Source: Variovorax sp. 679 (GTDB lineage Bacteria > Pseudomonadota > Gammaproteobacteria > Burkholderiales > Burkholderiaceae_C). Taken from it: 64,000 nucleotides of DNA. This document shows, in pieces, positions 26,132-35,235 of this stretch. Within the stretch, counting starts at the first letter, position 1. The number at the start of each line of letters is the position of its first letter. The DNA is taken from the NCBI RefSeq assembly GCF_003952185.1, contig NZ_RXFS01000004.1:372001-436000 (forward strand), in the 5' to 3' direction. The translations under genes were made by a program, and so were the position numbers. The notes under the pieces are model-generated. The model was not told the origin of the DNA. It saw nothing but the letters and a program-made list of their open reading frames with translations, and made no database searches.

Positions 26132-28348
26132 TCAGAAGTCGATCGTGCCGCTCACCGCGAAGGTGCGCGGCGCGCCCAGCACCAGGTAGTTGCTGCCCTG
26201 CGTGCCGCCCACCGAGGCCCAGTACGACTTGTTGAAGAGGTTGTCGATGCGCGCGCGCAGCGTGAGCAGGCGGCCGTTGCCGAGGTCGACCAGGTAGCGT
26301 GCACCCACGTCGAAGCGCGTCCACGACGGCACGGACTGCGTGTTGGCGGCGTTGGCGTACTGCTTCGAGGTGTAGAGCACGCGGGCGTTCAGCGACAGGT
26401 TGCGCATGCCGGGCACGTCCCATTCGGCACCGAGGTTGGCCTGCTGCTTGGCCACGCCGATGGCGGTCAGGCCGTCGGTGGCGCCGCCTTGCGTGTTCTT
26501 CTGCTTGGCGTCGAGCAGCGTCAGGCCGCCGAGCAGGCGCAGGCCCCTGGTGGGCTGGCCGAACACCGAGAACTCCAGGCCCTGGTTGCGCTGCTTGCCG
26601 TAGAGGCCGTAGGTCTGGCCCGAGTAGTAGTAGGTGGGCTGGTCGGTGGTGAAGAACGCGGCGCTGGCGCCCAGCGTGCCGCCGTCGTACTTGACGCCGA
26701 TTTCCTTCTGCTTGGCCTGGTAGGGCGCGAAGATCTCGCCGGCATTGGTGACCGGGCGGTTGTTCACGGTGGTGCCCGCGACGTTGCCCTTGACCAGGCC
26801 TTCGATGTAGTTGGCGTAGGCCGAGACGGTCGGCGTGATCTTGAACACGACGCCTGCGACCGGCGTGGTCTTGCTCTTGTCGTAGGTGCTCGTCTGCTTG
26901 AGCGTGTTGTAGGCGTAGCTGGTCTGCTCGATGGTCTGGCGGCGCGCGCCGAGCGTGACGAGCAGGCGGTCGTCCATGAACGACATGGTGTCGGCAATGG
27001 CCACGCTCGAGGTGTCGATGCGGTCGGTCAGGCGCGGGTTGTCCAGCGCGTTGCCTACGAAAGCGCCATTGGTGATCGGGTAGGGCGACGCGTACGGCGT
27101 GTAGATGTTGTTGCGCACGCTCTGCGCCGAGATGGCGTAGGCGTTGTCGCGGTCGTTGCTGTACTTGGCCGCCGAGACCACCACGGTGTGTTTCACCGGG
27201 CCGGTGGCGAAGTTGCCGCGCACGCCGATCTCGGCGGTGCCGATGCGGTCCTTGCGGGTGTTGCTGAAGCGCGTGTTGCTGGTGTTGCCGAAGGAGTCGG
27301 TGAGCGTCGGATTCGACAGCACGTTGTCCTCGCTGCTGCGGCGCACGCCGCCGGCAGCCCAGGCCGTGATGTTGTCGGTGATGTCGACTTCGCCGCGGAA
27401 GGTGGCGAACTTGTCCTTTTCCTTCGAGTAGGTCCAGGGCTGAGCGAAGTTGGTGCGGGCGTCGGGCGCGCGCGGGATCGGCAGGGTGGACGAGGGCGTC
27501 AGGCTCGGGCGACCGTCCTTCAGGTCGTAGTCCTGGTAGCCGAAGTCGGCCGACAGGCGCACGTTGCGGTTGTGCCAGTCGAGGCCGATGCCGAAGGCGC
27601 TGAGTTGCTGGCTCTCGTTCTTCACGCCGGTGCCGCCCTCGCGGCGCACCGCGTTCACGCGAACGCCCAGGCTGTCGTCGGGGCCGAAGCGGCGCGCGAG
27701 GTCGAGGTTGACGAAGCCCTGGCCGCCAGTCTGCACGCCGAAGCCGACGCGGGTGAGCGGCTCGTTCGGCGCGCGCTTGGGCAGCAGGTTGATCGCGCCG
27801 CCGATGCCGCTGCCGCCGGGGGCGGCGCCGTTCAGGAAGGTGTTGGCGCCGCGGAACACTTCCACGCGCTCGAAGAATTCAGAGGCGATGTACTGGCGCG
27901 GCAGCATGCCGTAGAGGCCGTTGTACGACACGTCGTCGGAGTACACGGGGAAGCCGCGCACCACGTACAGCTCCTGAAAGTTGCCGAAGCCGCGCGCCTG
28001 GCGCACCGACGGATCGTTCAGCAGCACGTCGGCCACGCTCTTGGCCTGCTGGTCCTGGATCAGCTCGTTCGTGTAGTTGTTGCTGGAAAACGGCGTGCTC
28101 ATCATGTCCTGGTTGCCCAGGATGCCGACGCGCCCGCCGCGCGCCACTTGGCCGCCGGCGTAGGGCTTGGTCAGGCCTTCGGCCGAGGCGTCGGCACTGG
28201 CCTCGACGGTCACCGTCGACAGCGTGCCGCTCGATGTCGTCGGCGCGGCCGGCTCCGTCGCGGTGGTTTGGGCCAGTGCCGCCGCAGCATTGAGTGCGAG
28301 CAGCGTTGCGACCACGGAAGGCCGGAGATTGAAGAAGGCAGCGGGCAT
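26132..28348 (-). CDS. TonB-dependent siderophore receptor
   Basis: This outer-membrane gated channel imports ferric siderophores using TonB energy. The 738-residue protein has a signal peptide (about residues 1-26, LALNAAAALAQ) and a TonB-box-like STVTVEAS near 45. A plug domain includes QELYVVRGFPVYSDDVSYNG, and a 22-strand barrel ends in phenylalanine, as outer-membrane proteins require. The plug and early barrel resemble hydroxamate/catecholate receptors, but the ligand cannot be assigned. No siderophore biosynthesis genes are nearby, so it may use foreign siderophores. A Fur-like site is directly upstream. Confidence 0.92.
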   Translation of the reverse strand: MPAAFFNLRPSVVATLLALNAAAALAQTTATEPAAPTTSSGTLSTVTVEASADASAEGLTKPYAGGQVARGGRVGILGNQDMMSTPFSSNNYTNELIQDQQAKSVADVLLNDPSVRQARGFGNFQELYVVRGFPVYSDDVSYNGLYGMLPRQYIASEFFERVEVFRGANTFLNGAAPGGSGIGGAINLLPKRAPNEPLTRVGFGVQTGGQGFVNLDLARRFGPDDSLGVRVNAVRREGGTGVKNESQQLSAFGIGLDWHNRNVRLSADFGYQDYDLKDGRPSLTPSSTLPIPRAPDARTNFAQPWTYSKEKDKFATFRGEVDITDNITAWAAGGVRRSSEDNVLSNPTLTDSFGNTSNTRFSNTRKDRIGTAEIGVRGNFATGPVKHTVVVSAAKYSNDRDNAYAISAQSVRNNIYTPYASPYPITNGAFVGNALDNPRLTDRIDTSSVAIADTMSFMDDRLLVTLGARRQTIEQTSYAYNTLKQTSTYDKSKTTPVAGVVFKITPTVSAYANYIEGLVKGNVAGTTVNNRPVTNAGEIFAPYQAKQKEIGVKYDGGTLGASAAFFTTDQPTYYYSGQTYGLYGKQRNQGLEFSVFGQPTRGLRLLGGLTLLDAKQKNTQGGATDGLTAIGVAKQQANLGAEWDVPGMRNLSLNARVLYTSKQYANAANTQSVPSWTRFDVGARYLVDLGNGRLLTLRARIDNLFNKSYWASVGGTQGSNYLVLGAPRTFAVSGTIDF

Positions 28349-28364
28349 GGTCGATTCGAAAATA

Positions 28365-28387
28365 CAAATGAGAACTGTTATTGTTCA
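28365..28387 (-). promoter_or_regulatory. Fur-box-like operator of the TonB-dependent receptor
   Basis: Reading toward the receptor gene the sequence is GAACAATAACAGTTCTCATT, starting about 17-38 bp upstream of the ATG. It resembles Fur boxes of betaproteobacterial iron-uptake genes (ATAA and TCATT half-site elements) and is AT-rich against a GC-rich background. Iron repression through Fur is the likely control. The match is by eye. Confidence 0.6.
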
Positions 28388-28460
28388 CATTTGAAGATCG
28401 ATCGCCGATACTTTCTTGCAATGTTGCGAAAAAGTGTCAGTCAAAAGACTGACTTCGGGC

Positions 28461-29228
28461 TCAGCGCTGCCGACGCTGTCCGTCCACGAACACCTGCAGT
28501 TCGCCCGGAGCGAACTGCGTCCACGCTTCGTTGGTGGTCAGGGGCGCGGTCACGACCACGGCCACGCGGTCGTTGGGCGTGGTGTGCTGCGCGAAGTCGA
28601 TTTCGAGGTCTTCGTCCGACAGCTGCGCCGTCACGAAGGGATGGCGCCGCTCCACGTACCAGAGGTTGGTCGAGGCATGCGCCCACAGCGCCTGTCCGTT
28701 GGACAGCATGAAATTGAAGGTGCCGTGGCCCGCGAGCTGCGGCGCCAGCTCGCGCAGCGTGAGCGTCAATTCCTCGATGCTCGGCACGCCCGCGTGCGAC
28801 TTGGCCAGCTCCTGCATGATCCAGCAGAAGGCGTGTTCGCTGTCGGTGTTGCCCACCGGGTGGAAGTTGCCGTGCAGGCGCGGGCGGAATTCCTTCAGGT
28901 CGCCGTTGTGCGCGAACACCCAGTAGCGTCCCCACAGCTCGCGCACGAACGGATGGCAGTTCTGCAGGTTGACCTCGCCCTGCGTCGCCTTGCGGATGTG
29001 CGCGATGACGTTGCGGCTCTGGATCGGATAACGCCGGATCAGATCCGCCACCGGCGATTCGCTCGCCGGCTGGTGATCGACGAAGTGCCGCAGCCCGCGA
29101 TCCTCGAAGAACGCGATGCCCCAGCCGTCGGCGTGGTGGTCGGTGCGGCCGCCGCGTTGCGCGAACCCCGTGAAGCTGAAGGTCACGTCGGTCGGCGTGT
29201 TGCAGTTCATCCCTAGCAATTGGCACAT
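28461..29228 (-). CDS. Class II glutamine amidotransferase (YafJ-like)
   Basis: This Ntn-hydrolase releases ammonia from glutamine through the N-terminal cysteine. The 255-residue protein starts MCQLLGMNCN, so Cys2 becomes the nucleophile after methionine removal. It continues with HHADGWGIAFFED, VIAHIRKATQGEV and FAHNGDL, all class II glutaminase landmarks. No synthase domain follows, as in the YafJ/YafJ-like group, whose physiological acceptor is unknown. It lies 45 bp after the HDAC-like gene in the same direction, so it may be the last gene of the ABC-transporter operon. Confidence 0.9.
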   Translation of the reverse strand: MCQLLGMNCNTPTDVTFSFTGFAQRGGRTDHHADGWGIAFFEDRGLRHFVDHQPASESPVADLIRRYPIQSRNVIAHIRKATQGEVNLQNCHPFVRELWGRYWVFAHNGDLKEFRPRLHGNFHPVGNTDSEHAFCWIMQELAKSHAGVPSIEELTLTLRELAPQLAGHGTFNFMLSNGQALWAHASTNLWYVERRHPFVTAQLSDEDLEIDFAQHTTPNDRVAVVVTAPLTTNEAWTQFAPGELQVFVDGQRRQR

Positions 29229-29273
29229 GACTGCGATTAGACCGCGATTCGCGCGCCGATCGCACGGCCCTTG

Positions 29274-30392
29274 TCAGAGACTGTGCAGCGCAGCCATCTC
29301 GTCGATCAGCTCCCGCTGGAACGCATCGAAGCGTGCCGAAGGCTGCTGCAGCCCGAAGAACTCGCTGAACGGATCCTGCACCTCCGTGCGGTGCCCCGAC
29401 AGCTCCTCCACCACCGCCAGCCCGCAGAACGGCACGCAGGCTTCCGAGTAGCCGCCCTCGTGCACCACCACCACCCGCCCGTCGCAATGCCTGGCGGCCA
29501 GCGCGTTGACCTGCCGCATCATCTGGCGGAACGACTCGGGATGCAGCTGCATCCGCGCCAGCGGGTCCACGCCGTTGGCGTCCAGCCCGCTCGCCACCAC
29601 GATCAGCTCGGGCCTGAAGCGATCGATCACCGGCGCCACCATGCGCTCGAAGGCATACATGTAGGCGTTGTGGCCGCCGCCGGGCTGCAGCGGAATGTTG
29701 ACGTTGAAGCCCAGCCCCTCGCCCTCGCCGCGGTCTTCCGCGCCGCTGTAGCCGGGAGGAAAGCAGTTCTCCTGGTGCAGCGACAGCGTCAGCACGTCGG
29801 GTCGGTCGTAGAAGATCGCCTGCGTGCCGTTGCCGTGGTGCACGTCCCAGTCGATCACCGCCACGCGGCCGAGCTTGTGGCGGGCCTTCATGGTCTCGAT
29901 GGCCACCGCGATGTTGTTGAACAGGCAGAAGCCCATGCTGTGCTCGCGCAGGCAATGGTGGCCCGGCGGGCGCGTCAGCGCGAAGGCGTTGCGGTGGCGG
30001 CCCTGCAGCACGCTGTCCATCGCGGCGATGGCCAGCCCGGTGGACAGCTTCGCGATCTCGTAGCTGCCCGGCCCGAAGGGCGCGACCTCGCCCAGGTCGC
30101 CGCCGCCGGCGTCGCTGGCGGCCTTGAACTTCTCCAAGTAGCTCGCGGGGTGCACGCGCCGCAGGTCCTCCTCGGCGGCCATCGGCGCTCCAAGAAGATC
30201 GAGCCGGGCGCTCAGGCCCGATACGTCCATCAGCGACTTGATGCGGCGCTTGGAGTCGGGCGACTCGGCCATGCCGCTGCCGGCCATGGGCTGCACCCAG
30301 CCGCCCACGGGCAGGAACAGCGCATGCAAGCCGCCCGGCACGTGCCAGAAGGTGCGTTCGTCGTGAAAGAAGGCGGTGGTGGCGGTCTTCAT
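29274..30392 (-). CDS. Histone-deacetylase-family amidohydrolase (class II HDAH type)
   Basis: This zinc hydrolase removes acyl groups from amines, probably an acetylpolyamine or similar small molecule rather than histone. The 372-residue protein keeps the full active site: RPPGHH with His145-His146, DWDVHHGNGT with zinc ligands Asp183 and His185, SGLDANGVDPLARM with Asp271, and GGYS with catalytic Tyr315. The pattern closely follows the structurally known HDAH of Alcaligenes strain FB188. The ATG overlaps the livM stop by four bases, so it is coupled to the transporter operon. This suggests that the imported solute is its substrate (inference). Confidence 0.92.
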   Translation of the reverse strand: MKTATTAFFHDERTFWHVPGGLHALFLPVGGWVQPMAGSGMAESPDSKRRIKSLMDVSGLSARLDLLGAPMAAEEDLRRVHPASYLEKFKAASDAGGGDLGEVAPFGPGSYEIAKLSTGLAIAAMDSVLQGRHRNAFALTRPPGHHCLREHSMGFCLFNNIAVAIETMKARHKLGRVAVIDWDVHHGNGTQAIFYDRPDVLTLSLHQENCFPPGYSGAEDRGEGEGLGFNVNIPLQPGGGHNAYMYAFERMVAPVIDRFRPELIVVASGLDANGVDPLARMQLHPESFRQMMRQVNALAARHCDGRVVVVHEGGYSEACVPFCGLAVVEELSGHRTEVQDPFSEFFGLQQPSARFDAFQRELIDEMAALHSL

Positions 30393-31441
30393 GCGGTGCG
30401 TCCTCGCGTGGATTCGGAAGGAAGGGAAGAGGAAGTGGCGGAAGGAGAAGGCGAAGTGTGATCGCGCGACGGCGGATGGCGCTGCACGCTCAGCCCGCGC
30501 CAGCCCCAGCGCTCGCGAGCCAGGCCCCACAGGCCGCGCGGCGCCAGAAGCATCACCGTTACCGCGATGCAGCCCATGGCGATCAGGTACCAGCCGCCCG
30601 ACATCGCGAACCAGGTGTTGAACAGCTCGCGCAGCCCGAAATAGATGACCGCGCCGATCAGCGGCCCCTCGATGGTCCCGATGCCGCCGATGATGACGAT
30701 GAACATCGCGGTCACCACCCAGTTGATGTCGAAGGCCGAGTCGGGCGAGACGAACATCGTGCCCATGAAGTGCGCCGCGCCCGCCAGCCCGAAGCCCAGC
30801 CCCGAGAGCACGAAGGCGATGAAGCGGTTGCGCCACACGTTCACGCCGATGCTGGTGGCGGCCAGTTCGTTGTCGCGCACCGCCATCAGCCCGAGGCCGA
30901 AGGGCGAGCGCATCAGCAGGTAGACCCCGGCCACGGCGGCGAGGCCGATGGCGCCCGAAATCCAGAACGCGTTCTGCTGAAAGCTCTCGGCCTCCACCAG
31001 CCGCACGGCCTGCAGCGGCACGCCCGACTCGCCGCCGAAGAGCGGAAACTTCGCCACCAGCAGCCGCACGATCTCGGCCAGCACCCACATGCCGATCGAG
31101 AAGTACGCGTCGCGCAGCCGGAACATCAGCGGCGCCACCACCGCTGCCAGCAGCGCCGCACCGATGCCGGCCACCGGCACCATCCAGTAGGGCGAGATGC
31201 CGAGCCGGTCGGAGGCGATGAACAGCAGGTACGCACCGATGCCCACGAAAGCCTGGTGGCCCATCGACACCAGCCCGGTGTAGCCGGCCAGCAGGTTCCA
31301 CATCTGGGCCATGGCCAGCGTGACGAGCACTTCGCTCAACAGGCGCAGCGTGCCGCCGTCGGCCACCGTGGGCGCGAACGCGATGGCCGCCGCGGCGATG
31401 GCGAAGCAGATCCAGGGAACAGGAGAAGAGCGGTCACGCAT
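30389..31441 (-). CDS. livM: Branched-chain amino acid-type ABC transporter permease
   Basis: This inner-membrane permease of the LIV-I/HAAT transporter class has 350 residues and 8-10 hydrophobic segments. Landmarks are AQMWNLLAGYTGLVSMGHQAF and the C-terminal IVIIGGIGTIEGPLIGA. The tail after residue 320 is Ser/Pro-rich and cytoplasmic. It overlaps the HDAC-like gene by four bases and lies 12 bp after livH. The HAAT class carries amino acids, amides and similar polar solutes, so the gene name reflects family and not proven substrate. Confidence 0.92.
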   Translation of the reverse strand: MRDRSSPVPWICFAIAAAAIAFAPTVADGGTLRLLSEVLVTLAMAQMWNLLAGYTGLVSMGHQAFVGIGAYLLFIASDRLGISPYWMVPVAGIGAALLAAVVAPLMFRLRDAYFSIGMWVLAEIVRLLVAKFPLFGGESGVPLQAVRLVEAESFQQNAFWISGAIGLAAVAGVYLLMRSPFGLGLMAVRDNELAATSIGVNVWRNRFIAFVLSGLGFGLAGAAHFMGTMFVSPDSAFDINWVVTAMFIVIIGGIGTIEGPLIGAVIYFGLRELFNTWFAMSGGWYLIAMGCIAVTVMLLAPRGLWGLARERWGWRGLSVQRHPPSRDHTSPSPSATSSSLPSESTRGRTA

Positions 31442-31453
31442 GGAATTCGCCGA

Positions 31454-32320
31454 TCAGGAGCGCGGGCCCGCGATGCCGTTGGGACGCACCATCAGCACCA
31501 CGAAGAACAGCAGGTGCGCATACAGCGCGCCCGCATTGGAGTCGAGCCGCTGCCCCGCGAGCTGCGCCACGCCCAGCGCGATGCCGCCCACGAGCGCGCC
31601 CCGGAAGGAGCCCATGCCGCCGATGATGACCACCTCGAAGGCACCCAGCAGCCGCTCCACGCCCGAGAACGGCGTGAACGAGGTGCGCAGCGCGAGCAGC
31701 AGCCCCGCCACCGACGCGAAGGCCAGCGACAGCCCCATCACCACGCCGTACACGTGGGCCGGCCGCACGCCCATCGTGCGCACCATCTCGCGGTGGTCGG
31801 AGGTGGCGCGCACGATCAGGCCGAAGCGCGAGCGCTGCAGCAGCCACTGCAGCGCGCCGAAGGCCAGCACCGCGAGCACCAGCACCAGCACCGGATACCA
31901 GCCGATGCGCAGCCCGCCGATCTCGAAGCCGGCCGTGGCCAGCGCGCCGCCGTCGAGCGCGCGCGGGTCGGCGCCGAAGAGCTCGGCCATCAGGTTGCGC
32001 AGCACCACCGCGATGCCGAAGGTCACCAGCACCGGCGTAAGCGGATCGTCGGTGGCAACGGCGCGGTTCAGCAGCAGCCGCTGCAGCAGGTAGCCCGTGC
32101 CGAAGGCCGCCAGCGCCACCGGCACGATGAAGAGCAGCGGCGACACGCCCGGAAACTGCGTGGCAAGGAACACCGCGAAGTAGGCCGCGAGCACCACGAA
32201 CTCGCCATGCGCGAGGTTGACCATGCGCATCACGCCGAAGACCAGCGCCAGCCCGAGGCCGAAGAGCGCATAGAGGCCGCCCAGCAGCACGCCGTTGATG
32301 ATGGTTTCGATCCAGGCCAC
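31454..32320 (-). CDS. livH: Branched-chain amino acid-type ABC transporter permease
   Basis: This second permease subunit of the same HAAT transporter has 288 residues and eight predicted membrane segments. The family opening NGVLLGGLYALFGLGLALVFGVMRMVNLAHGEF is clear (quoted here only to place it; the key part is MRMVNLAHGEF). The coupling segment VIIGGMGSFRGALVGG near the C-terminus contacts the ATPases. It lies 16 bp after livF and 12 bp before livM. Confidence 0.92.
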   Translation of the reverse strand: MAWIETIINGVLLGGLYALFGLGLALVFGVMRMVNLAHGEFVVLAAYFAVFLATQFPGVSPLLFIVPVALAAFGTGYLLQRLLLNRAVATDDPLTPVLVTFGIAVVLRNLMAELFGADPRALDGGALATAGFEIGGLRIGWYPVLVLVLAVLAFGALQWLLQRSRFGLIVRATSDHREMVRTMGVRPAHVYGVVMGLSLAFASVAGLLLALRTSFTPFSGVERLLGAFEVVIIGGMGSFRGALVGGIALGVAQLAGQRLDSNAGALYAHLLFFVVLMVRPNGIAGPRS

Positions 32321-32336
32321 GGCTGCTCTTTCTTCT

Positions 32337-33035
32337 TCAGTGTCCGAAGTACGCGTTGGCTATTTGCTGCGCGCTGAAGTCGCTCGCGCGCCCCGCCAGC
32401 GTGACGCGTCCCTTGAGCAGGCAGTACACGCGCTGCGCGATGCGGCAGGCGCGGGTCACGTCCTGCTCCACGATCAGCAAGGCCGTGCCCTGCGCGCGGA
32501 TGTCGACGAACGCACGGTAGATCTGCTCGATCACCACCGGCGCGAGGCCCAGCGAGATCTCGTCGCACAGCATCAGGCGCGGATTGGCCATGAGCGCGCG
32601 GCCGATGCTCACCATCTGCTGCTGGCCGCCCGACAGCTGCGTGGCCGGCCGATGGCGAAACTCGCGCAGGATCGGGAACAGCGCATACACCGTCGCCAGC
32701 GACCAGTGGCCCGGCCGCTGGCTCAGCGCGCCCATGCGCAGGTTCTCCTCCACGGTGAGCGAGGGAAAAAGCATGCGCCCCTCGGGCACCAGCGCGATGC
32801 CGCGGTGCGCGATGCGCTCGGCCGGCTCGGCCTCGATGGCCTGTCCGTCAAAGCGGATGGCGCCCCGGCTGCGACGACCCAGTCCCGCGATGGCGCGGAT
32901 CAGCGTCGACTTGCCCGCCCCGTTGGCGCCGATCAGCGCGGTGGCCTCGCCTTCGCCCACGTCGAGCGACAGGTCGAACAGCGCCTGCAGGTCGCCGTAG
33001 TGGCTGCACAGCTCGCGCACCTCAAGCAGCGGCAT
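32337..33035 (-). CDS. livF: ABC transporter ATP-binding protein, LivF type
   Basis: This ATPase subunit has 232 residues with Walker A GANGAGKST, signature LSGGQQQM and a Walker B ending in LMLCDEISLGLAP. It contains the LivF hallmark GIALVPEGRMLFPSLTVEENL. It overlaps livG by 14 bases, so translation is coupled. With livG it powers the permease pair downstream. Confidence 0.94.
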   Translation of the reverse strand: MPLLEVRELCSHYGDLQALFDLSLDVGEGEATALIGANGAGKSTLIRAIAGLGRRSRGAIRFDGQAIEAEPAERIAHRGIALVPEGRMLFPSLTVEENLRMGALSQRPGHWSLATVYALFPILREFRHRPATQLSGGQQQMVSIGRALMANPRLMLCDEISLGLAPVVIEQIYRAFVDIRAQGTALLIVEQDVTRACRIAQRVYCLLKGRVTLAGRASDFSAQQIANAYFGH

Positions 33036-33780
33036 GGCCGGCCTCCAGGGTTTCCGTGGCTTCTTCTCCCACGCCCATGTAGATTTCGCGCACCTCGCGG
33101 CTGTCCATCGCGGCAGCAGGCGCGTCCTCCAGCAGCTTGCGGCCGAAGTTCAGCACCATGATGCGGTCGGCCACCGCCATCAGCGCCTGCGCGATGTGCT
33201 CGATCCAGATCATCGCCACGTCCTGCTTGAGCTCCAGCACGAGCGCCACCAGCACCTGCACCTCGGCCTCCGTCAGGCCTCCCGCGATCTCGTCGAGCAG
33301 CAGCAGGTGCGGCCGCGCCGCGAGGCCCTTGGCCAGCTCCAGCCGCTTGCGGTCCAGCAGCGGCAGGCGGCCGGCCGGCGTGTCGGCGCGGTCGGCCAGC
33401 CCAGTGCGCTCCAGCACCGCCCAGGCCTCGCGCTCAGCCTGCGCGCGCGGCAGCCGCGCGGCGAAGCTCGCGGCGGCCAGTGCGTTCTCGTAGGCGCTCA
33501 GGTGCGCGAAAGGCTGCGGGATCTGGAAGGCGCGCGCAACGCCCAGCCGCGCACGCACGTCGGCGCGCAGGCCCACCAGTTCGCGGCCCTCGAGCTTGAT
33601 GCTGCCGGCATCGGGCACGGCCACGCCGGTGATCAGGTTGAACAGCGAACTCTTGCCCGCGCCGTTGGGCCCGACCACGCCCAGGCACTCGCCGCGCGCG
33701 AGTGAGAGCGAGACCCCGTCGGCCACGACGATCTCGCCGTAGCGCTTGCACAGGCCTTCGATGACGAGGCAGCCGGTCAT
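33022..33780 (-). CDS. livG: ABC transporter ATP-binding protein, LivG type
   Basis: This ATPase subunit has 252 residues with Walker A GPNGAGKSS, a FNLITGVAVPDAG segment after it, and the LivG-type VARAFQIPQPFAHLSAYEN. The signature region reads LPLLDRKRLELAKGLA instead of the common LSGGQ, a form common in this family, followed by Walker B LLLLDEIAGGLTEAE. It lies 28 bp after the binding-protein gene. Confidence 0.92.
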   Translation of the reverse strand: MTGCLVIEGLCKRYGEIVVADGVSLSLARGECLGVVGPNGAGKSSLFNLITGVAVPDAGSIKLEGRELVGLRADVRARLGVARAFQIPQPFAHLSAYENALAAASFAARLPRAQAEREAWAVLERTGLADRADTPAGRLPLLDRKRLELAKGLAARPHLLLLDEIAGGLTEAEVQVLVALVLELKQDVAMIWIEHIAQALMAVADRIMVLNFGRKLLEDAPAAAMDSREVREIYMGVGEEATETLEAGHAAA

Positions 33781-33808
33781 GCCGAGGCGATGTTTCTGCT
33801 GCAGAGGC

Positions 33809-35119
33809 TCAGGCGGACTTGAGCTGCGACAGCAGCTTCAGCTCGTCTTCCACCGGAATCTGCGTCGCGGTGCTGTTGTGCGTGATGACCAGCTCGTACG
33901 GGAACTTCGCGCCGGCCTTCGTCTTGCGCCATTGCCCCGCCACCATCGGCGTGACTGCCACGCTCTTGATCGGGCTGCCCTTGAAGTCGATGCGACCGAC
34001 GATCGAGTCCAGCTGCAGGTTGGCCAGCGCGTCGCGCACTGCCTTCTTGTCTTTCGGGTTGCTCGCGTTCTTCAGCGCCGCGATACCGACCTCGAAGAGC
34101 GCATGGCCGTAGCCGATGGGCTGCGTCCACTGCTTGCCGGTGCTGCTCTCCCAGTCGGCCGCGAGTGCCTTGGCGCTCTGACCGGTGAGCGAGGACTTGA
34201 ACGGGAAGCTCGGCGTCCACCAGATCTCGGTCGACATGCCGTTGCCCGCCGCGCCCAGCGACTCGACCGCGCTCGGGAACAGGAAGGCCGCGGCCATCGT
34301 CACCGCCTCGGGCCGGTAGCCTGCCTGCTGCGCTTGCTTCCAGAAAGTGGCGAAGTGGTTCGCGTAGGCGAAGCCCGAGACGATGTTCGCGCGCGCCGCC
34401 TTGAAGCTGGAGACCTGGTTGCTGAAGTCGTCGGTCGCGATCTTGAAGAAGCCGCCGTTGGTCTCCTTGTAGCCGCGCTGCTTCGCGCCGTTCGGGATGC
34501 CGTTGGCCGGATCGGCGAAGGCGTGGCCCGGGCCGTTGTCGATGTAGAGCGTGCCCAGCGTGCGTTCCACCTTCAGCGGCTCCCACATGCCGAAGAAGTT
34601 CTTCAGCACGTCGTCGGCGCCCCAGAAGAAGTGGAACGAGAACGGAAAGCCCTTCTGCGGCGTGGAGCCGCGCCCGAAGGTGATGGCCTGCCACGGGCCC
34701 ATGGTGGAGACCATCGGCACGCCGTTGACGTCGCAGAGCTGGCCGGCGGCCAGCGCGGCGTCGCTGTCCTGCACCAGCAGCAGGTCGACCTTCTCGCGCA
34801 GCAGCAGTTCGCTCGACATGGTGGCGCCGCGGTTGGCGTCCGACTGGGTGTCGCGCACCACGATCTCGACCTTGTAGTTGGTGCCGCCGATGGTGAGCCC
34901 GTCCTTCAGCGCTGCGCGCACGCGCTCCAGGCTCCACGGGTCGGCCTCGCCGAAATTGGCGCGCACGCCCGACAGCGTGGTGAGGTAGCCGATCTTGATC
35001 GTCTTCGACTGCGCATTGGCCAGCACGGGCACGCCGGCCAGCGCGGCCGCGCCGCCGCCGATGACGAGTTGGCGGCGCGTGAGCGCGCCGGAGGCTTCGC
35101 GGAAAGAGTCGGCGGTCAT
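33809..35119 (-). CDS. ABC transporter periplasmic substrate-binding protein (HAAT family)
   Basis: This periplasmic binding protein serves the adjacent LivFGHM-type transporter. The 436-residue precursor has a twin-arginine-like leader (TRRQLVIGGGAAALAG) ending in ANAQ near residue 36. The mature part starts IKIGYLTTLSGVRANFGE, typical of type I periplasmic binding proteins. The chosen ATG has GGAG upstream. It is the first gene of the operon that ends with the HDAC-like hydrolase. The shared 22-bp motif lies about 70 bp upstream. The ligand is unknown; the protein is longer than LivJ-type receptors. Confidence 0.9.
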   Translation of the reverse strand: MTADSFREASGALTRRQLVIGGGAAALAGVPVLANAQSKTIKIGYLTTLSGVRANFGEADPWSLERVRAALKDGLTIGGTNYKVEIVVRDTQSDANRGATMSSELLLREKVDLLLVQDSDAALAAGQLCDVNGVPMVSTMGPWQAITFGRGSTPQKGFPFSFHFFWGADDVLKNFFGMWEPLKVERTLGTLYIDNGPGHAFADPANGIPNGAKQRGYKETNGGFFKIATDDFSNQVSSFKAARANIVSGFAYANHFATFWKQAQQAGYRPEAVTMAAAFLFPSAVESLGAAGNGMSTEIWWTPSFPFKSSLTGQSAKALAADWESSTGKQWTQPIGYGHALFEVGIAALKNASNPKDKKAVRDALANLQLDSIVGRIDFKGSPIKSVAVTPMVAGQWRKTKAGAKFPYELVITHNSTATQIPVEDELKLLSQLKSA

Positions 35120-35190
35120 GGTGGGGTTCTCCTTGGCGTGTGGAGGATGGACAGTGGGCTGGGCCGCATCGTCTCTCCGCACCGGCGAGC

Positions 35191-35212
35191 GGCGTTATCG
35201 AAAACTGGCAAA
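35191..35212 (-). promoter_or_regulatory. Shared motif, copy 1, upstream of the ABC-transporter operon
   Basis: Toward the operon it reads TTTGCCAGTTTTCGATAACG followed by CC. All 22 bases are identical to copy 3, located 4.4 kb away. It ends about 70 bp before the binding-protein ATG and is AT-rich compared with its surroundings. It probably binds the MarR or AraC regulator encoded nearby. Confidence 0.6.
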
Positions 35213-35235
35213 AGGCGAGGCGCGGTCCGAGCGCC

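Noticed and set aside
29025..29045. GGATAACGCC inside the amidotransferase gene, similar to the shared motif
   Set aside because: Only the last nine bases match and it lies in coding sequence, so it is probably chance.
28461..29955. Long minus-strand frame overlapping the class II amidotransferase and HDAC-like genes
   Set aside because: It runs in a different frame across two well-supported genes and has shadow composition.
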